Of a stretch of DNA of 64,000 nucleotides, positions 44,421 to 57,044 are shown in pieces. The number at the start of each line of letters is the position of its first letter. Position 1 is the stretch's first letter. Under the pieces are notes generated by a model that was not told where the DNA came from, did not search any database, and worked only from the letters and a program-made list of their open reading frames with translations. The DNA lies in the NCBI RefSeq assembly GCF_028583425.1, contig NC_072797.1, positions 20,556,001-20,620,000 on the forward strand, read 5' to 3'. The DNA comes from Eublepharis macularius (lineage: Eukaryota; Chordata; Lepidosauria; Squamata; Eublepharidae). The position numbers were made by a program, and so were the translations under genes.

Positions 44421-44624
44421 TGTGTATATAAGATGATAGTTTTGCCATTGACGCATATTCATATAGCTTGTTTCCCCACGCCAGCGTTAACTCATTTTTG
44501 CAAGGGCTATTCCTGGTGTGGGGAGAATATGCACTGTGGGTTTTCCCCACATGAACCTCTCAGCCAACTCCAGTGGCATTATATGGAACAGCACTGGCAA
44601 GAATTCCCACACCATGGGGGCATC

Positions 44625-45115
44625 AGGTTGCCAGTTCTGACTTCAGAAATTCCTGGGATGGAGCCTCAGGAGGGTATGCTATTCCATAGACTTTGGGGAT
44701 GGAGCTCAGAGGGTATGCTATTCCATAGACTTTGGGGATGGAGCCTCAGGAGGGTATGCTATTCCATAGACTTTGGGGATGGAGCCTCAGGAGGGTATGC
44801 TATTCCATAGACTTTGGGGATGGAGCCTCAGGAGGGTATGCTATTCCATAGACTTTGGGGATGGAGCCTCAGGAGGGTATGCTATTCCATAGACTTTGGG
44901 GATGGAGCCTCAGGAGGGTATGCTATTCCATAGACTTTGGGGATGGAGCTCAGAGGGTATGCTATTCCATAGACTTTGGGGATGGAGCCTCAGGAGGGTA
45001 TGCTATTCCATAGAGTCCACCCTCCAAAAAATTTCCACTTCCTCCATGGAATCTGATCTCTGTAGTCCGGAGATCAGTGGTAATTCTAGGAGACCTCTGA
45101 AGCTGGTGATCTTGT
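44625..45115. mobile_element. MITE, TAGGGTTGCCA family, swollen by an internal tandem repeat
   Basis: The left part (CAGGTTGCCAGTTCTGAC) and right part (CACCCTCCAAAAAATTTCC, GGAGATCAGTGGTAATTC) match the family, whose usual length is about 215 bp. The extra length comes from the 41-bp repeats at 44654-45018. Confidence 0.75.
44654..45018. repeat. 41-bp minisatellite, about 9 units
   Basis: The unit is GGGATGGAGCCTCAGGAGGG followed by TATGCTATTCCATAGACTTTG. Two units (near 44695 and 44940) carry the same 3-bp-shorter variant GGAGCTCAGAGGG. The unit spans the MITE's own GGAGCCT-to-CCATAGA segment. Confidence 0.92.
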
Positions 45116-45670
45116 GACGGGAGCATGTGCCTGACAGCGCATTCAGAGTTACTCCAGTCTAAGCTCAATGAAATCAAAAGGGCTGCGGTGTTCGAAATGC
45201 TTCATCACTCTTCAGAACAACTTTAAATTGTACGTGCTCCGTGAGCAAAGCAAGTCTCTTCAAACCCCCCATCATCTCTGCAGACTACCTGGCCCAAGAA
45301 TTCCGCCTCATTAAAAGACCCCCACACAATTGTGAACATTTAGCTGAATGAGCAATTCACTTCTGAATAGCACAAATATTTGGATTCAAGTGTGGTCAGC
45401 AGGTATCCTTGACAATGAAGGCCGCCGTGGGAACAAAATGGGTATAAAAGAGAAGGGAGCTATTTATGGGGGAGCGAATCATAAGAAAATGACCACTGAA
45501 GAGCACGCAGTTCCTTCTAACGAACAGGTTACTTTTCTTTCGGAGCATATCAGGATGGCCAATTTAGAATCAAATCTCATTAGCCTGAAAAGGATGCATT
45601 GGAGCAAGAATCGATTTTGTTGGGCTGGAAGAATGGAAAGATGTTATGGTATTAGTGATTAGAGCATGAC
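45116..45670. other. Intergenic, nothing recognised
   Basis: The ORF at 45348-45662 (104 codons) has no known domain. Confidence 0.3.
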
Positions 45671-45676
45671 CAGGTG

Positions 45677-45999
45677 CAGGACTCTTTTTCAGCGGGAACG
45701 CGGTGGAACGGAGTTCCGGCACCTCTTAAAAATGGTCACATGGCCGGTGGCCCTGCCCCCTGATCAGACGGAGGGGAGTTTAGATTGCTTTCCGCGCAAT
45801 AGCGTGGAGGGCAATCTAAACTCCCCTCTGTCTGGAGATCAGGGGGCGGGGCCACCGGCCACGTGACCATTTTTGCCAAGGACGATTTACACTTTAAAAA
45901 TCTCCCCCCTTGTTTCAGCTGACCCAAAGTGACGTCATTGTGCGGTCTTGAGTTCCACCACTGAGTTCCACCCCCTCTTTTCCCAGAAAAAAAGCTCTG
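45677..45999. mobile_element. hAT-like MITE, CAGGGCTTTTTTTC family
   Basis: The ends are CAGGACTCTTTTTCAGC and GAAAAAAAGCTCTG (worn). The target duplication is ACCAGGTG/TCCAGGTG (7 of 8). The central hairpin is GGGGAGTTTAGATTGC with GCAATCTAAACTCCCC. Confidence 0.88.
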
Positions 46000-46237
46000 T
46001 CCAGGTGCATGTCATTTCAAAGACTGCAAATGCTGTCCACACCTCTGGGATGCAGCAGAAGGGGGCAAATGCATTATCCATGTGTTACCATTGAGGTGTA
46101 CTGGAAGTCAAGACCTTTTCCCCAGAATGCTCCCACCATCCCCTTTTGTGCACGTTCACCACATTGCATTCCTAAACAAGAAGTATGTGCAGGCAGTTTT
46201 TATTTACACAGGTATTTTTCATTGTGTTTCAAATGAA

Positions 46238-46322
46238 CAGGACTCCTGTCACACCTTTTAGCTTAACAAGTTTTTATTTGAACTCTAGGTTTCATGGAGT
46301 CCACTTCGTCAGATGCATGAGT
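46238..46322 (-). mobile_element. Family 1 retroelement fragment with worn hammerhead
   Basis: On the minus strand: GCATCTGACGAAGTGGACTC, then CATGAAACC, AATAAAAACTTGTTAAGC and GTGTGACAGGAGTCC. The core CTGACGA (46306-46312) and GAAA (46290-46293) are present. Stem II is shortened, and the stem III/cleavage bases are changed (CCTA instead of GCTT). Confidence 0.65.
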
Positions 46323-46527
46323 GGGCCCTCACCCGGCAGGCGGACTTACCTGTAGAAGGTTATGTGAAAAGTAATTTGTTAAAGAGCAGAGCCATGAAAT
46401 GCAGGAAGAACTGGAGGGGGTGGGTGTAGCAAGTATGTAATATTCAAATAAAATCAAGCAAAGTGCAGATGCCATGACCTGAATTCTTCAAGCCTCACAT
46501 CTTGCCAGGAGTTAATAATATGTAGGC

Positions 46528-46986
46528 TAAAAAGGTAACGGTGCAAGCACCGAGTCATTACTGACCCACAGGGGGACGTTGCATCACGTTTTCTTGGCAG
46601 ACTTTTTGTTACGGGGTGGTTTGCCATTGCCTTCCCCAGTCATCTACACTTTACCCCAAGAAACTGGGTACTCATTTTACTGACCTCGGAAGGATGGAAG
46701 GCTGAGAGCCAAGCTACAAGTGACGCCTGACACAGGTTGGACACTTGTCAGCTTCCCTCAAGTTTTGATGGGAAATGTAGGCGCCCTGGTTTTACAGCTT
46801 GGCTCTCGATTACAGCTGCAAGACCAGGATGCCTACATTTCCCATCAAAACTTGAGGGCAGCTGACAAGTGTCCAACCTGTGTCAGGCGTCACTTGTCGC
46901 TTGGCTCTCAGTCAACCTTGAGCCGGCTAGCTGAATCCGGCTTCCGCCAGGATACTGCCGCTTACCACTCTGCGCTATGGGGCTCT
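46528..46986 (-). repeat. tRNA-related SINE (family C), split by a foldback insertion
   Basis: The blocks match 30718-31022: ACCGAGTCATTACTGACCC, CTCGGAAGGATGGAAGGC, (insertion 46705-46908), then AACCTTGAGCCGGCTAGC. The region downstream of the insertion is shortened. Confidence 0.8.
46705..46908. mobile_element. Foldback MITE, AGAGCCAAGC family
   Basis: Two arms of about 80 bp are nearly exact inverse copies: AGAGCCAAGCTACAAGTGAC with GTCACTTGTCGCTTGGCTCT at the ends, and TTTTGATGGGAAATGTAGGC with GCCTACATTTCCCATCAAAA inside. It is inserted in the family C SINE. Confidence 0.85.
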
Positions 46987-46989
46987 TAA

Positions 46990-49165
46990 TATGTAATGGG
47001 TTTAAGAAATGATGATTTAAACCACTGGCACAAAAAAAAAGAAAGAGGCTAGAGCATTTTGCATCTACCAAGCCAAATCCTGACAGTCAGCCAGGTACAG
47101 AAGCCACATATAACGAAGGCTCTGTATTGTTTTTCCTTTGTAAAAAGTGCAATTTTGCACAGATGCATGACTTTCCCATTGGATTCCCCAGCTTTTCATT
47201 GAAACTGTTATCAGTACAGTCCCTGTGTTGTGAACTGCAACCTGTGCAAAAACATTGTGTGATGAAAGCTGGGGCTGAACCCAGCACTTAGTGTATGGCC
47301 TACCAACCTGCACATCAGCACCAAGTAGCCTGAAAGTGGACAATTGTAGCAAATCTCAGTCATGTAACATGCTTGATGTGCTCACACCTATATGTGCTAG
47401 GCGGGTTGGTGGGGCCCTTGTGGAGCTGAAAGCGAGGGAGCCCGCAAGAGGCTAGGGGGTGGTCGACCTTCCATGCCTCTGTTGTCCATCCACAAAGACC
47501 ACAGACAACAGACTGGTCAGGTTCCTCACTTTATTGCCAGGCATTCTTTACAATACAGCAGGGGAGTTAACCTTCACTTTGACCTGCCAGTGGCCTACTC
47601 CTCATCCTTCCCTTCTGGCCACCCACAATTGCTGTGCACCCCAACTCTTGCTGCAACCAAAGAATCCACACTCTGCTCCCTTCCTTGCCTTCCATTTGCT
47701 GCAAAAGAGACAGCCAGGCAGACTTGCTAGGAGGTTGGCATCCCCAGACTGACATGGCCCTACAGTCTGGTTAGGTGCTTCCCCTGCTGACCATTGAGCT
47801 GCCAAGTGGGCCCAGGTGTATTGCCCTTGCAGTCCTAGGTACGCTTGCCTTATGTTGCACTGGCTCCAGCCACTGGAGGGCCGTAACCACACCTGATCAC
47901 ACTTGGACCTGGCTGCAACCTTGATGAAAATGATGCCAGTGACTGACTCCCAGATTTTTCAGCTTTATTCTGAAAATTTCAACAGCCCCCCCCCCCCCCA
48001 TTCTGGCTTTTGGACACACACAAAAATTTACCCAAAGAATTCTGGCTTTATACAAAAAAGGAAAACAAAAACCTGGCAACTCGGTCAGAAGTTTAAAAAA
48101 ATCCTTGTAAGTTAGGTTGTTTTTCTCCTTTCATTTGCCAACTTGACTCATCCTCCTTGGCGTTTTCATCTCTCCTGGAAAGGAGAGCGCTGCCCAGAAC
48201 AGAACAGTGGATTCACCTCCCAAATTCCTTTCAGGATTAATCCAGAGGTGTGACAAAAACATCCACCAGAGATCCAATTCCATTTAAATTCCAGCATACC
48301 AGGAAGTAATGGGACAGGAGCCAGAAGCTGTGATACACAATGATACACAAACAACCCCTGCAGAAGGGCAAGAATTTGGCTAAGGAAATTAGAGTATCTT
48401 TTCAGAGATGATTTTATTTGTGTCTCCACCTCCCCCCTAAGTGCTCCCAGTGTTCATGGAACCATCACCCTGTTGGGTTTTTTTTTACCAAGCTTCAGCG
48501 TGCATTTCCAGAGTTTGTTTCCAGTAAAAGAGTTGGAAAGGACTTGAATCCCAATAGACAAACACTGAAATTCTAATGCACATACCATCTGTCAATTTTT
48601 AATTGTATAAATGTGGGGTACCATCTAGCCAAAGTGGAGCGCTCGAGGGCCAGGCTAGGGATTAGCCGTGTTTACACGTTACAGTGAATGCATGCACAAC
48701 TGCATGTACATGCATACACCTGTCGGTAAGAAAGAGACAACAACATGTTCACTGCACAAATGAAACCAGGGACTAGTACCTGGATAAATGTGGAGTTTAA
48801 TTCACATGATCAGCTGTGCATGCTTTGAATGTAAGAAGAGAATTACACATGTGTACACTGCACACAGATTGTTCACGTGTTCCCACATGTTCTTTTCACC
48901 ATTTTGGTTGCCCCTTCTGTGCTGCTATTTGACTCATGGGGGGAAACTTACAGGTACAATATTGTGTAGATTCTTAGATCCTCACACTGAGACCACTGGT
49001 GGCTGTTAGATATGCAATTTGTACCACCCTGAGTACTGGGTGTGCATGTGTGTTGGGTGGAGTTTACTGAGGAGAAGCAGAATTCAAGTACACCACATCC
49101 TGAGAAATGCTCAGCTGACCTTATCTTCCTTTTGCTGTTTATCTGTTTCTAACTTATGACTAATA
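46990..49165. other. Intergenic, no supported gene
   Basis: There is a C-run at about 47987-47999 and short ORFs on both strands (47459-47892) without domain or splice support. No RNA gene is seen. Confidence 0.35.
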
Positions 49166-49172
49166 CCTAGTA

Positions 49173-49524
49173 GAGATGGGTACAAACTGGGAAAATGGTG
49201 GTTTGTTCATGGCTCGTTGCATTTCACGAACCACAAACCGGCATGAAATTGCCTGATTCGCAAACCGGTTTGTTTAGTTCATAAATATGTCACTTCCAGG
49301 GCAGCAGAAGGTCTGCAGAAAGCCCTTTCACCCCCGGTTGCCTAGGAAACTAATTGATCAGTGCCAGGCAGTGATGAACCAAAAAATGAACCAAACGAAC
49401 CGGCCTAAAAATCATTGTGGTTCATTGCAGTTCATCAGAAATGCCCTCTGACGAACCGCCAGTTCACAAACCAAAAACCGACTCGGTTCGTGATGAACTT
49501 TGGTTTGTATTTCAGCTCATCTCC
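49173..49524. mobile_element. hAT-like element, TAGAGATGGGYAC family, worn
   Basis: The left end TAGAGATGGGTACAAACTGG and right end CCAGTTCACAAACC...TTTCAGCTCATCTC are imperfect inverses. The subterminal regions are rich in GGTTTG/GGTTCGT and CACGAACC words. Confidence 0.7.
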
Positions 49525-50104
49525 AACGTCTAGTTCCTAGTTTATGGGGTTTTTTTTCCACTAAGCCAGACATGAGAACAATTCTTTCCCCAGTGTCTTC
49601 CTTCATGTTGCTAGAAAAACTGACTTCATTTCTAATGTACAGGGGAGGATTAGGAAATGCTGTCAGAATACAGAGCACAATCTCAGTTTGGGAGGGAATT
49701 CAATTATGCTGGAAGCAGCTCAAGATCGCAGACTCTCGTGATATTTCCGGCATAATATACCATTATACCATACAAAGGGGTCTTAAGCAACTAGCTGAGG
49801 CAGTACGATATTCCAGATGATTGCCTAGGACCTCTCTTATAGTAGAGCCGGCCCATATTTCTTGGAATAAACACTTCTAGCAGTCTGCGTTGTCAACTCA
49901 TTTCTCTCTCTCCTTTTCCAGTGCTGTTGAGCTGTTACCTACATCATGGGTCCCCAACCTTCTGGAGCCTGCATGTTTAGAATTTTGAGAAAGGGTAGTA
50001 GGTGCTGCCACAAACTGGCCACCGTGGGGAGGGTCCCAGTCACAGAATCCTGGAAGAGTCTGAATGGGCAATCGTTGCTGATAGCTCCTGGGCTCTTTCG
50101 AAGC

Positions 50105-50176
50105 ATCTTCTGCCCTGAATAAGGGAGTTCTGACTCTTGAAAGCTTACACTCTGAAAATCTTGTTGGTCTCTATGC
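50105..50176 (+). mobile_element. Family 1 retroelement fragment with worn hammerhead
   Basis: CTGAATA (50115-50121, one change from CTGANGA), stem II GGGAGT with ACTCTT, GAAA (50139-50142), GCTTACAC, then ATCTTGTTGGTCTCTATGCA. The tail is truncated. Confidence 0.6.
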
Positions 50177-50429
50177 AGTTATCTACCTAAAACTTCTGCC
50201 CTGAGGAGGTGGAGGAAAGCCAGAATTTGCTCTAGGCTTTTGGGGAACAGATGCTGTTTGTTTTTAGTTTCCCAAAAAAACGGGAAGGTTTTCTCCCTGC
50301 ACAGCCAAAGGGAGAGAATGCCAAGCCTAGAGAGATAAGGAAGCCCTCTGTGTATGCCAAGCAGATGGTGCCTGCCCAGGATGAACTCAGCACTCCCTGT
50401 TCTTCTCTGCTCCATTCAAAATTCTTTGG

Positions 50430-50590
50430 ATGAAGATGAGAAGCTGCCCTATATTGAGTCAGACCGTCGGTCTATTAAGGTGAATATTGTCTACTATGAC
50501 TGACAGGCAGCAGCTCTTTGGGGCTGCAGGTGGAGGTCTTTCACATCACATCCTCCCCTGAACTGAAGATGCTGTGAACTCAAGCAAGCA
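50430..50590 (-). repeat. tRNA-derived SINE (family E), 3' half
   Basis: GAAGCTGCCCTATATTGAGT, CAGACCGTCGGTCTATTAAG and GGTCTTTCACATCACATCC are the reverse of the family E tail seen at 28446-28643. Confidence 0.75.
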
Positions 50591-50599
50591 CTGGGAGTC

Positions 50600-51600
50600 A
50601 CATTGGCGGGCTCAACGTTGGAGACTGCTGATCTAGATATACATTAATCCACTTAGTCAGTTATGGTACTTTCCTCTTTTAATGTGTGTGTGTACACAGA
50701 CATGCACATGTGTGGCTGGGTCGGGGGGAGGGGGTTGGTCTCCTGACCAGCTGATCCTTTCCAGGCAGAACTAAGTTTCTCCTTGAGCCTATCATACTTC
50801 CAGACAAGAGCTGGACTAGAGGATGCCATTCATATGCTTTGAAGCCAAACATTTTGGCTGTGACCTCGGGACAGAAAAAGGGGCCCGATGATCTGAGGGT
50901 TAATGAGATGTGGCAGAAATCTGCAAAGAGTTTTCACATGGCTTGGGAAGCAACGGAGAAGAAGCCGTTCTGTTTGCAGAATGCTTTCCAGCTGTTGTTT
51001 GCTTTTTAAATAACCTACATCTAATTCAGGGTGTGCGACGTCAGCACGGCTAGCCCTTTGAAAGGCAAATCACCAACATATGCTCCTCTCCAATGCTATG
51101 TACAGAATACATGTATAGACTGTAGTGGCCCCAGTCAGTTTCGCTCTCAATGTAAAGGCAAAGCACGAGTGGACGGACAAGTGAACATGGACTGTGGAGC
51201 ATGGCAAGCTGAATGGTGCCTGAGGTGTCACAAGCCAGCACTGCAGGGCCGCTCAACTCAGCTGTGCCTGCCACGGACATTGGCTCACCCACTGTTTCCT
51301 CCTGCAAACTGTGGTGTGTTTATTATATACATTACTATGGAACAGTCTGTCCCCACTCTGAGATTTGTGTGTGTTGGTTTAGTCTTGTGGGATGGGGTCA
51401 ACTGGCGGAGGGCGAGGGAAGAGGAATGGATGGGCAAGCAATATCAGCTACGTCACAATATCACTTCTGGATAAAACCCAGAAGAGACTTAAGGTAGCTC
51501 TAGGAATTTCCAGAAACTCCATGTAAAACCATAGTGTTTCCAGTGATTCTTAGAGCTGCACTATGCCGTTTCCAGGTTTTACTGGAACCTAGTAGGATAC
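50600..51600. other. Intergenic, no supported gene
   Basis: The ORF at 51031-51474 (147 codons, Cys-containing) has no recognisable zinc-finger spacing or splice support. I treat it as chance. Confidence 0.35.
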
Positions 51601-51607
51601 TGTTGTA

Positions 51608-51871
51608 GGATGATGATGATGATGATGATGATGATAATAATAGATTTATATACTGCCCTTCAGCATGATTTAACACCCACTCAGAGCGGTTTACAAAGCA
51701 TGTTATTATCCCCACAACAAAACACCCTGTGAGGTGGGTGGGGCTGAGAGAGCTAGAAGCTGTGACTGACCCAAGGTCACCCAGCTGGCTTTCAAGTGGA
51801 GGAGTGGGGAATCAAACCTGGCTCTCCAGATTAGAGTCCTGTGCTCTTAACCACTACACCAAACTGGCTCT
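51608..51871 (-). repeat. tRNA-derived squamate SINE (family A)
   Basis: An (ATG)n/(AAT)n tail is followed by ATTTATATACTGCCCTTCAG, CCACTCAGAGCGGTTTAC and CAAGGTCACCCAGCTGGC, then the head ACCACTACACCAAACTGGC. Confidence 0.92.
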
Positions 51872-51874
51872 GAG

Positions 51875-52105
51875 TTGTGATTAAGTGATTGGGATAGTGA
51901 TTAAGTGGTTGGGCTGTGAGTCAGCACTCTGCTGGTTCAAATCCTGTGACTGACATGAGCTTAGCAAGTAACCTTGGGTAAGCCGCTCCTCTCAGCCCCA
52001 GCTATATTGTGAGGATAACAACTCTGACCTTGTTCACTGCTCTGAATGGGGTACTAATCTGTCCAGAAGAGCAGTATATAAGTGCAGCTGCTATAATTAT
52101 TAGGA
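51875..52105 (+). repeat. tRNA-derived SINE (family D-like, GCAGTATATAAGTGCAG tail)
   Basis: GTGATTAAGTGGTTGGGC, GCTGGTTCAAATCC (B box), ATATTGTGAGGATAACAAC, CTGCTCTGAATGGGGTAC and GCAGTATATAAGTGCAGC. Confidence 0.8.
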
Positions 52106-53035
52106 GCTCCCTTAAAGTGAAACCAGTCACCCCCATCCTTGCATCTTCTTGCTTTGGGTTGAGAACAGATTTGAACTGGATCACAGCTTGGCATTCTCAG
52201 AACCTAACGAAAAGTTTCGTTTTCTGTATGTCCAACTCGAGATCATCCCGAAGACCTTCAGGCAGATATCAGCTGCAGTCCCCCAATGGAAACTCAGTTC
52301 CCAAGCACGCGAGAGCCTGATTGAGATAGGCACTCTCATACCTGGGGTGAAGGGGCTTCAGCCCCCCCCATTGTTTTCCTCCAACCTCAAATAGCTAGGG
52401 GGGGCTCTATTCCCCCTGCTGGGAATTGCATGTGTACCAATAGGATACATTTCCCCAACAGGGCAAAAAGCACCCACCCCAGGGCCTTGGGGGTTTGTGT
52501 GGGGAGGAAGGCTGAAACTCCTCCTTCTCCCCACACACTGCAGTCACTCACAATCAGGTGCCTGCATGCTTGGGAACTGAATTTCCAGCGGGGGACTCAC
52601 CAGTGATGTTTGCCTGAAAGCTATGTTGGGGAAGAACTCAGACATACCCTGTGGAGAAAGGCTGCTTGCTATTACGATACACCAGTTCTTAAGCAGCTGT
52701 TTGTTGAACCAGAGACAACTGTCTGAGAAAGATCAACTCTGTTCCCCTTTAATGTTCCATCAATCAAGCGTAGGAATTGGACCCGAAAGTTGTATATTGT
52801 TATTGTTAAACAAGAACACTGTCTCATTAGTTGGGAACCTGAAACAAGGCAGGCCCAGATCTAGGGATCAGAGCGAGCAGGGTATATTTGATTTCTGAGC
52901 ACGTTTTTCTTTCTGCAAGGACTGCGATCTTCCCCTCCATCTAGCCGAGCGAGTACTTGTCCGTCGCCTCCATTGTTTCCTACCTTCTCAATCTTTTAAG
53001 AAGACTAAGTTGAAAAGATACAAGCAAGCCAACAC
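52106..53035. other. Intergenic, nothing recognised
   Basis: No supported gene. A C-rich tract lies near 52360. Confidence 0.3.
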
Positions 53036-54084
53036 AAATTATAAGAAAAAATATTCTTTTTTAATTGCAAATACACTGCATAATCACAATCACGTTTATA
53101 TCCTCTCTAGTATGTCGTACAATTCTTATAAATAACGGTGTGCTGTTATAGCTGTCTAAATGTGCACAAAAGGTCAGAGGCATGGGCCTTTTGAAGAAAT
53201 AAAAAGGGGAGGAGGGGGGGGGACAAAATTATGGGACACATCATTAACCTCCCGTGGCTCATTTACTATGAAATATGATCTGAGAAGTGGGAGTGGGCAC
53301 AATCTACTGGGAACGGCTGTGCTCTTGCAGAATGCAGAAGAACGCGAAGAAAAAAATTCCTAGGAAATTGTCTGCATCGTTCCAGATTGTCTCAGGCAAG
53401 AATTGCACCAAGATCTCAAAGGCTTACTTTAAAGCCATATAATATTATTTCTTCCCTTTTTGTCTATTGATTCATACCAAATGGGAAATCTTTGGGCAGA
53501 AGCCTTTTAACATTTATATTTAAGCCCCCCACCCCCACCCCGCCTCTGAAACCAACTTGTTTTGCATGTGTGGCTATATATACACTTTTAAATCTTTTTA
53601 AGACAGATCGTTATGTTTAAATTAACTGGACTACTTGGACTAATAATGTTATTTCAGCATAATACTGTACATTCAGTAGTTGGCCTTTTTTTTTAGCATG
53701 TTCCAGTAAATCAATATTTTATCACAAACACATAGATCTACAGTTTTTAAATATGCAAAAATGTACCTTTTCTACCAGCTATACTAACATGTTGCAGATG
53801 CCCTAGTTTTATCTGTTTTGCTATTTGATGAAATAACCTGATCAAATCAAAGTGCATGTTTAACTTGGATGTCCCCAAGTTGGTTTGAAAGGAAGGGTAG
53901 ATGAGGGGGGAGAGATATGGGGTGTCAGCATTGTACACAGTGTGACATCCCATTGGGGTTCCCCTGCCCCAGAAGTGACATCACACCATGTGACTCTGGT
54001 GATTCCCCCCTCCCCTCCAGCCACTGTTCCGAGCACTTAGATCTTTTCTCTATATGCCCCTACTGAAGGCTGAATGTGCCCTAA

Positions 54085-54290
54085 TTAGGGTTGCCAGTCC
54101 CCCACTGGGGGCGGGGGATCACCCGCTCCCCCCTCCACCCCCCCTTCCTGCTTACCTGGCTGGCGGGGGGAAAGGCGGGGGAACGTGCCTCCTGGAGCAT
54201 GCTCCTGGGCAGTGTGGTGCACTCCTGAGCACACCTTTCCCTCAAACTGGAGATATCTCCAGGGAAAAGGGAATGTGTAGTTAGGTCCTA
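54085..54290. repeat. GGGTTGCCAG-type repeat, partial
   Basis: TTAGGGTTGCCAGTCCCCC starts a C/G-rich block ending near AACTGGAGATATCTCCAGG. It is a relative of the TAGGGTTGCCA elements or an independent family. Confidence 0.45.
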
Positions 54291-57044
54291 ATGCAATTGA
54301 CTTAAATAGACTTAGAAGGGTGGAACTCTGGTTCAATTAGCACTGTAAATTGTTCTCATTGAAATCGGCAGAAGTTATATGTACTTCGCTTTTGCTGGAT
54401 CGTACCGACTCAGTTTAATTATGCTTTATTTTTGTTTGTTTGATTTTTTTCAGCGTCTCTCATTTTTTATCCTAATGCATTGTATAAGGCCGGTCTTGAG
54501 TGTATGAAGTTAAACATGAACTACTTCCCCATTTAGGAAGAGGCTGCGGACCAAGAAGGGCACATCAGTGGCAGGAGAACTTCTCTACGGGGAGCTGGGG
54601 GGCAGCCTCTGTGACCAAAGTATGCAGGAAGCAATGGGGATGCTGTTCTGGTGACCGGATTGGCCCTTTTGTAGCTTTGCATGTAGCCACATGATTTAAA
54701 CTAGATGGGTTATGCTGGGTGAATTAAACTCTGTTGAAAGATGAATGCTGGAGAGAATTTCTCCGAGTTCCAAAAGTGATCCAAATATCTTATTGAGCAA
54801 TGCAATTCTCAAATGAGTACTTGAAGCAATGGTGGAGGGGGTGGATAATACCTAGGCTTACTCTGTGTCAGACATGGACCAGCCATAATCATTCCGCCAT
54901 CTTCACTAGTTTGGAACTGTTGCTAGTATTCAAGTAGTTACAGCTGTTCTTTGACTCTGAGAACAAAAAAGGGGACGTGGAAGGAATACAGGCCACAGCC
55001 TTGCCCTATATTTAACTTCTGACACGTAACATCAGAAATTGGATTATAGTGGCTTTTATCACAGAACAGAATGTTGGGTGAATGTTGGCTTAAATTCCAC
55101 ATAAGGTTACGGCCAATTGGCATGTTAGGTTTTCCAGATAAAGGCACGCTTCATGGACACACCAAAACAGAATGTTATTGGCTGGGGGATTCTCATTAAG
55201 TTGCATTGTTATGATTTCGGCTTTTCTTGATTACTGTGAATAGGTCCATTGCTATGTTTGGCGGGGGGGGGGGGTTTGCCCAAAGCACTGCATGGAATTT
55301 TATCAGAGCAACCTGATTTTTCTTGATCTCCCCAGCTGTTGGGGTATAATATCCATCAGAGCTAGTGAGAAAGATACTTTACATTTGCAGTTTGAATTTG
55401 GCAACAGAGAAAGCTGAGCCCTTTTCACTGGAGACAGCGACAGCCTCTTTGAGGTGTGATACAAGATCTGAAATTTTGCAGCCTGTCTGCAGGAACGCAC
55501 AGGAACACACTTGTTTCTAATAAGAGTTTGCACATATATTTGTAAATAAAGCAAATATTATAAAAGTCCTCTAAGTTTCCAGTGCATGCTCTTTCTCTGT
55601 CTCTCATCCGAAGAAAACCAAATCCTGTAGCGTCACCATCGGGTTTCTCACTGCTTGGGAAGCAGGAAGCGCTCAACAGCATGTATAAAAACATTGACAC
55701 ACTTCTCGTGATCCAGCAAGGGCCATTTATGAGCAGGAATAGATTCCCATGTGCATATCCACACTAGAGCCCATCTGAGCCTGCATCAGGAGTGGATCCT
55801 GTTTCCATCCACAAGGGATGCACTCTTATTGTTCACTGCATACTATACTGGCACTGGTACCTGTTGGAGATACGGGATTTGGGGAGCGCCTTCCCCTCCC
55901 ATCCAAGAAGTGATCAACATTTTAGAGCTGACTGCACTGATTATATATTTGATATGGGAATCCTCACACGTAGCAATAGCCCTGTCCCGTGCAAGGATTT
56001 CTGTGTGAGAACCATCCTGTTTGCATGTCCATTGCTTATAAAATGGAAATAATTCGTGGCTAGAAAATACAATCTGAATTCGATCCATTTGATTGTTATG
56101 ACCAACACCTGGACAGTTAAAATGTTTATGAGTTCACTGTTTTACCAAGCAATAGAGAACAGCCACTTTGGCCAAGGTTTCCAACTGTAAATTGAATTGT
56201 TAAAATTGGAAGTCTAGGTATTTAAGGATCTCTGCCTTACAGATTTTTTTCTACAACTGAACCTATGTGCAGGTACAGATTTAGATTTTGGGCTACTTCT
56301 TATTCAGATCAATATACCTGGACTGTGTTTATGGTCTGTAAATATCTCTGTAAAGAAGAAAATGGAGAAACTCTGGACAATAAAATACATATACATATAT
56401 ATATATATCTTTATACAATATCAGTGCATTTCTAAAATACTGTGTTATCTTTAACAGTGCAATCTACAAAGCACTTAAGCCACTGTTGTCAAGCTTAAGC
56501 CAGTTTGCAGGGCACATGGCCATAGGATGTTATGCAGGTGCCAGCAGAACACCTTTGCCTGGACCAACGTTGTTACAGCAGTACCTGAATACAGAAAGTC
56601 CAATTCGGTGCACTACATGCCCAAGAATAGTGGGGCACCTGCATAGTCTAACTGCTCACAGATGTGAACAGGACAGGGGAGAACAGAATGTCCTCTGGGA
56701 TGTACACTAAAGAACAATAGGATGTCTGCCTTGCAGAAAACCTGTAGGGAGGAGGAGAAGAAAGGCTGGGTGTGCTTGTGGGAGCTCATATTTGCATTCA
56801 CACAACCCTTCCTGTAGAGAGTCAGCAGATTATGATGAGGGGCTTAAATGTCCCAGGCATGTGATGGCTCAGAATATGCTTCAGCACCCTTGATGAGCCT
56901 CACCATCAGCAGATTCATGGGGTTTGCCTGTGGTTGGATTGTACCACTTCAGCTAGGGAATCAAACGTTTGAATGCTCTCCAATGAAGAAACTCCCTATG
57001 CATTAGAAAAACTAGTATGGCATAGAAAAGTGGTAGTGGAGAGT

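Noticed and set aside
44340..44810. 156-codon ORF with repeated GMLFHRLWGWS
   Set aside because: Product of the 41-bp minisatellite; the period is not a multiple of three, so the frame shifts between units.
51031..51474. 147-codon Cys-containing ORF, considered as a zinc-finger exon
   Set aside because: Cysteine spacing fits no finger type, and splice sites are absent.
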